From: JAUXEH01 sp965533275
GTDB taxonomy: Bacteria; Acidobacteriota; Aminicenantia; Aminicenantales; Aminicenantaceae
Length of the DNA: 64,000 nt
Assembly: GCA_965533275.1 (NCBI GenBank)
Contig: CBESWG010000003.1
Location: 1-64,000, forward strand
Reading direction: 5' to 3'
The notes under the pieces were generated by a model. It was given only the letters and a program-made list of their open reading frames with translations. It was not told the DNA's origin and ran no database searches. Both the position numbers and the translations under genes were made by a program. Below, one piece after another: positions 60,166-64,000 of this stretch (its first letter is position 1; each line of letters opens with the position of its first letter).

Positions 60166-60371
60166 ATGGTCCTCCTATCTCGGGGAAATGCTGGCCACTC
60201 CTCTATGCCAAGGTTGGTATCTCCACACTATCAGATAATTTTGTGCTTGAAAAGTAAAGCCCAAGGCGATAAGAAGGAGTGTGAAGATGTTTCATGAAGT
60301 AGCGCACAGGATCATTGCGGGCGAGGTCGTGTGCAGAAAAAGCTGGAAATCCAATGAATCGAGGTAAAAAA

Positions 60372-62774
60372 ATGTCACGTAAGATCTTGATCCTAGGCCT
60401 CTCAATCCTGCTCCTGCTGTTGGCTTCCCTTGTTTCGAGTGGAGGGGACCAGGATGTGTTCGCAGGTGCGGATGAGAGAACACCCAGCCGCGCCCAGTAT
60501 TTTTCCTGGATCAACAACACCAACGAAGGGGCTACAGAAGCCCATTCCCTCATCAACCTCGATTTTTTCCGTTGGCTGTACGACGAGTACGGCATGGTAC
60601 TGGACATCTATGCCTTCGACGCCGGGGCCATCGATGGAAAGCGCTTCTACGGACGCATGGATTCGGAACGCTTCCGGGAGCAGTTTCCCAGAGGATTCGA
60701 GCCCATCTTCGAGGAAGCCAGGGCCATGGGCACCCGTCTTGGCATCTGGGGCGGGCCGGACGGCTTCGGCAGCACTCCGGAGGAAGAAAAGGCCCGGACC
60801 GAGATGATGGTGTCTCTTTGCCGGGACCTGGATTTCGCCCTCTTCAAGTTCGATTCCGTGTGCGGTCCGCTCCGGCCGGAGAAAGAGGACGCATTTATCA
60901 ACATGATGACCGAGTGCCGCCGATTCAGTACCGATCTCATCCTGCTCAACCACCGCCTGGGCCTGGATCGGGCTCAGGCCCATGCCACGACATTCCTCTG
61001 GGAAGGGAAGGAAACGTATATCGATGTCTGGTCTACCAACCGCACGACGGCACCACACCACCGGGCAGACGCGATCTCACGCGGCCTGGTCCCCGATCTG
61101 CTCAGGCTCACCGAGGATCATGGGGTATGCCTGTCCTCCTGTCTGGATTACTGGGAGGATGACCTCATACTCCAGGCCTTCAACCGCGGCCTCATCCTGG
61201 CTCCCCAGATCTATGGAAATCCCTGGCTGCTGCGCGATGACGAGTTTCCCCGGCTGGCCCGGATCTTCAACCTGCACAGGAAATACCGGGATATCCTGGT
61301 AGACGGCATGGTGCTGCCTGAAGACCGGTTCGGACCCTCTGCCGTAGCCCGAGGCGACGGAGCCACAAGGCTCATAACGCTCCGCAACCTTGGTTGGGAG
61401 CCGGTCACCTATTCTGTGCCGCTTGATGGGGACGTAGGGCTCGAGAGCAGTGGATCTGTTCACTGCCGGAGGTTCCATCCCGGGGAGCGCATCCTGGGTG
61501 ATTTCCCCTACGGGGGAAGCATTGAGGTGGAAGTGGCACCTTTTCGCACGTATCTCCTTCTGGTCACGACCGGGACCTGTGATGAACCGGGCGTCATCGG
61601 CAGCGACTACGAAGTTGTGAGAAACATTCTAGGGAAGCCCGCTTCCCTGCGGCTCCTGGGACTTCCTGGGAGCGAGGCGCGGATCAGCCTGCCGGATGGA
61701 GGGGGGAGTCATGAAATCGCCATCCTCGAGGGGGATAGAGAAGAAGCCCTGGCGTCCGGCGAGACTCTAGCCGTCCGTTTCTCTGGAGAGCGCTTCTCAC
61801 AGCCTGTCCACCGCCTCCTGGCTACCCTGCAGGAGTGTGAAATCCCGGCCGATGCCGCGGCTCTGTACGAGGCCACGGCGTTCGCTGCTGACAACAACGC
61901 CCTCGAAGTCAGGGAGCTGAAGCGGTCCGGACCCACGCGCATCCCCCAGGTACAGCGCGCCCGCGACGCCTTCTTCGAGCAGGCGGTATTTATCGAAAGG
62001 GGGATATGGGACCGCAACCTCTTCGATGGCGATCCGACAACGGGATTCTGGCCCTCGCACAAGTATGGCATCGACCAGCGCGTGAAGGGAGGATGCCTCC
62101 GCCTCGACCTGGGCCGCGTGTCGGACGTCGACCGTATCGAGCTGCACGTACCCGATGAGTACTCACTCCAGCCCCTCCTGCTGGACGAGGGGAATCATGT
62201 CGAGGTCTCCCAGGACCTGGAGCACTGGGAACGGCTGACCTTCCTGGCCGGTACGCGGATGATCATCGATCTGTCAAAGCCGGTTCGGTACCTGCGGTTC
62301 CCTTCCTATCCGGACAGGATCATGGAGATCGAGGGCTTCAAGGACGGGAGAACGGTGCTGCGGGAGTCCTGGAGGGCCTCCAACCTCTTCGCCCACCCCC
62401 GGCGTATGCGCCCGGTCAAAGCCTGGTCGTGCCGGATCGAGCTCTCGCAGTGGGTGGAGGGGAGCTATCTCTGTATCGCGATAGAAGGGGAACACGGGGA
62501 GGAAGGCGCCTATGCTGGCCTCAAGGTGGATGGCCAACTCATCGGATGCCCGGACCGCGCCCCCTCTTATCCGTCCAATACCTGGGAGTACTGCAATGCC
62601 CGGCGTGATCGAAACTATACCTACTATGTTCCCTTCACCCGGGACATGGTCGGGAAGGCCATCGAGGCCTATGTTTTGGCCTATGACGAGGGAAAAACGG
62701 ATCTGCACCCCGTCGTGTGGGTGACGGCCTATCCCTTTCCATACGGAAGACTGGGCCTGGAGCTGAGCCGGTAG
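60372..62774 (+). CDS. Exported melibiase (GH36/GH27)-like protein with C-terminal beta domains
   Basis: 800 residues from ATG 60372 (GAGGTAAAAAA upstream). Signal sequence (MSRKILILGLSILLLLLASLVSS). Barrel part (45-330): YFSWINNTNEGATEAHSLINLDFFRWLYDEYGMVLDIYAFDAG, ARAMGTRLGIWGGPDGFGS, FALFKFDSVCGPL (K-x-D nucleophile), LILLNHRLGLDRAQA, as in alpha-galactosidase relatives. Later parts include a C-terminal discoidin-like region (600-700) that may bind sugar. Specificity is unproven; the second acid/base residue is not certain. Confidence 0.75.
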   Translation: MSRKILILGLSILLLLLASLVSSGGDQDVFAGADERTPSRAQYFSWINNTNEGATEAHSLINLDFFRWLYDEYGMVLDIYAFDAGAIDGKRFYGRMDSERFREQFPRGFEPIFEEARAMGTRLGIWGGPDGFGSTPEEEKARTEMMVSLCRDLDFALFKFDSVCGPLRPEKEDAFINMMTECRRFSTDLILLNHRLGLDRAQAHATTFLWEGKETYIDVWSTNRTTAPHHRADAISRGLVPDLLRLTEDHGVCLSSCLDYWEDDLILQAFNRGLILAPQIYGNPWLLRDDEFPRLARIFNLHRKYRDILVDGMVLPEDRFGPSAVARGDGATRLITLRNLGWEPVTYSVPLDGDVGLESSGSVHCRRFHPGERILGDFPYGGSIEVEVAPFRTYLLLVTTGTCDEPGVIGSDYEVVRNILGKPASLRLLGLPGSEARISLPDGGGSHEIAILEGDREEALASGETLAVRFSGERFSQPVHRLLATLQECEIPADAAALYEATAFAADNNALEVRELKRSGPTRIPQVQRARDAFFEQAVFIERGIWDRNLFDGDPTTGFWPSHKYGIDQRVKGGCLRLDLGRVSDVDRIELHVPDEYSLQPLLLDEGNHVEVSQDLEHWERLTFLAGTRMIIDLSKPVRYLRFPSYPDRIMEIEGFKDGRTVLRESWRASNLFAHPRRMRPVKAWSCRIELSQWVEGSYLCIAIEGEHGEEGAYAGLKVDGQLIGCPDRAPSYPSNTWEYCNARRDRNYTYYVPFTRDMVGKAIEAYVLAYDEGKTDLHPVVWVTAYPFPYGRLGLELSR

Positions 62775-62830
62775 GGGAGAAGAGGCCGTGAGCGCGGCGC
62801 TGTACCGGAGGTGGAAATGCGCCCTGAGAG

Positions 62831-62859
62831 GTGACATCACCCCTGAAATACGCTATAAT
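62831..62859 (+). promoter_or_regulatory. Promoter of the TonB-dependent receptor gene
   Basis: GTGACA at 62831-62836, 17-nt spacer and perfect TATAAT at 62854-62859; the transcript would begin near 62866, about 100 nt before the start codon. Confidence 0.55.
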
Positions 62860-62868
62860 CATGCGTTC

Positions 62869-62889
62869 ATATATTGGTGTTGAATATAT
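62869..62889. promoter_or_regulatory. Perfect 7-bp dyad just after the expected transcription start
   Basis: ATATATT (62869-62875) and its exact complement AATATAT (62883-62889) around the 7-nt spacer GGTGTTG. Position overlapping +4 to +24 fits an operator for a regulator; it could also be a chance AT-rich repeat. Confidence 0.35.
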
Positions 62890-62966
62890 ACATAGCCCGG
62901 CGGATGACGAAGTCATAGGCGTCGCATATTCATCCACGGATACCATGCCGCCGGATTGGAGGCCCT

Positions 62967-64000
62967 GTGAGGAGAGGATTTTTTTCTGTCTGTTTCTGGC
63001 TCATCCTCGCCAGCACCCTCCTATTCTCCTCTTCTGATATCCTCAAGGGCCGCGTCTTGGACAGTGACGGAAATCCTCTGTCAAAAGTGAAGGTTGCCTT
63101 GGCGGATCTCTCGACCGTCGCCGTTACCGATGAGAATGGGATGTTCGAGCTGGAGATCCCTATCCAGGAAACGATCTCGCTGAGTTTCTCTCACCCCGAC
63201 TTCACACCTCAGAGCGTAGAGGTCTCCTATGCTGAGAGCGCCGGACAGCTGGTGCAGGTCTTCTTGACGGCCAAAAATCCTATCGTTATGATCTTGAAGG
63301 AAGAGGTCGCCGTGACGGCCGAGGCGGATTCCATCATAGATGTCAGCCTCCCTTCGCACAGGACCATCCTGCCCAGTTCGGTGCTGACGGAGATGGGCTC
63401 GGCGAATATCACCGAGTCCGTGGAGAAGGTCCCCGGGGTGTCCAGCGTGGGGAAGGGGGGATACTCGATGGTCCCGGCCGTCCGCGGGTTGGCCGAGCAC
63501 AGGGTCCTGCTGCTTGTGGACGGCGTCCGTATCACTTCGGAGAGGCGGATCGGGGCCAGCGCCTCCTTCGTCAACCTGAGCGACATCGACCGTATAGAGA
63601 TCAACCGGGGGCCCTACTCGGTCTTCTACGGCTCCGGGGCGGTGGGCGGCATCATCAACATCGTGACCAAGACTCCGGCGCCGGATTCTCCCTTCAGGGG
63701 TAATTTTTTTCTTGGCTACAATACCGCCAGAAACGAAAAGGCTGCTGCTGCCACGCTGAGCGGATCCATGGGGAAATGGGCCTGGATGCTGGGGGCCAAC
63801 GGGAAAAAGGCCGATGACTACGCGGCCCCTACGGGCCCTGTCGCATGGTCCCGGTACTCGGACTACAGCTTCATGTTCAAGCTCAATCGACAGGGCAAAT
63901 CCTCCCGCTTCTATGCCTCCCTCTACCACTACCAGGGCGTCGATATCGGCAAGCCCAGCCCCACGTCCCAGCTGAAGCCGCGCTGGTACCCCGACGAGCG
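62967..64000 (+). CDS. TonB-dependent outer-membrane receptor, 5' part (runs off the window)
   Basis: Open from GTG 62967 (GGAGG 4 nt upstream) to the window end, 344 codons seen. Signal sequence RRGFFSVCFWLILASTLLFSSS, a carboxypeptidase-regulatory-like domain (ILKGRVLDSDGNPLSKVKVAL...VTDENGMFELEIP, about 25-110), then the plug: EEVAVTAEADSIIDVSL (a TonB box could be within KEEVAVTAE), ESVEKVPGVSSVGKGGYSMVPAVRGLAEHRVLLLVDGVRI, DIDRIEINRGPYSVFYGSGAVGGIINIVTKTP, then the first barrel strands. It imports a large substrate with energy from TonB. The start codon could be later, but no better ribosome site exists. Confidence 0.93.
   Translation, partial: MRRGFFSVCFWLILASTLLFSSSDILKGRVLDSDGNPLSKVKVALADLSTVAVTDENGMFELEIPIQETISLSFSHPDFTPQSVEVSYAESAGQLVQVFLTAKNPIVMILKEEVAVTAEADSIIDVSLPSHRTILPSSVLTEMGSANITESVEKVPGVSSVGKGGYSMVPAVRGLAEHRVLLLVDGVRITSERRIGASASFVNLSDIDRIEINRGPYSVFYGSGAVGGIINIVTKTPAPDSPFRGNFFLGYNTARNEKAAAATLSGSMGKWAWMLGANGKKADDYAAPTGPVAWSRYSDYSFMFKLNRQGKSSRFYASLYHYQGVDIGKPSPTSQLKPRWYPDE

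Noticed and set aside
1..64000. Search for CRISPR arrays, insertion sequences, prophage or integrase genes, tRNA and rRNA
   Set aside because: None seen by eye: no transposase or integrase motifs, no regular spacer arrays, no tRNA cloverleaf ends noticed. A covariance-model scan would be needed for certainty.

Overview
The window looks like chromosomal DNA of a Gram-negative, probably anaerobic, heterotrophic bacterium. Many exported proteins carry Sec or lipoprotein signals, there is a TonB-dependent receptor, and the anaerobic (radical SAM) type of sulfatase maturase is present. The mix of large eukaryote-like Ser/Thr kinases with TPR tails, 6-bladed beta-propellers, VPS10/BNR propellers, GH109-like oxidoreductases and M28/M19 peptidases is typical of Acidobacteriota and especially of the Aminicenantes lineage. 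That assignment is inference from gene content; no rRNA or tRNA gene was seen. Standard stop codons are used throughout, with one probable selenocysteine UGA.

Layout. 1-9.5 kb: a terminator, then a thioredoxin-fold/TPR gene with an in-frame UGA in its CxxC position (best novel observation), a GH20-like lipoprotein, PilZ protein, proC, a GH109-like oxidoreductase, an XRE regulator/DUF2178-type membrane pair and small proteins. 9.6-20.9 kb: exported proteins of unknown role, a sulfatase, a BlaI/M56 (BlaR1-like) regulatory pair with three clear operators, LemA, an M28 peptidase and a propeller. 21-30 kb: a kinase - ABC exporter - kinase cluster and a dienelactone hydrolase-like protein. 30-33 kb: sulfatase maturase, creatininase-like lipoprotein, small ABM-like protein. 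33-41.3 kb: a minus-strand envelope-glycan operon (GT-C protein, methyltransferase-GT2 fusion, large membrane protein, UbiA-type decaprenyl-phosphate phosphoribosyltransferase, DUF362) with a strong promoter and almost no leader. 41.3-47.9 kb: amino-acid permease, PilZ, thioredoxin-domain SSP411-type protein, rhomboid, and two genes gutted by internal deletion. 47.9-64 kb: secreted propellers and glycosidase-like proteins, a sortilin-like protein, a patch of gene debris (ECF sigma, TonB receptor, FtsX permease fragments), an exported methyltransferase, a flavoprotein-SCP2 fusion, a Tat-exported dipeptidase, a melibiase-like glycosidase and the start of a TonB-dependent receptor running off the window.

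Taken together the cell appears to take apart glycans and peptides outside the cytoplasm (GH20, GH109, GH36-like, sulfatase plus maturase, M28, M19), import products (TonB receptor, APC permease) and decorate its own envelope (33-41 kb). A second theme is gene decay by internal deletion: at least five remnants lie between 41.3 and 56.6 kb, interspersed with intact genes.
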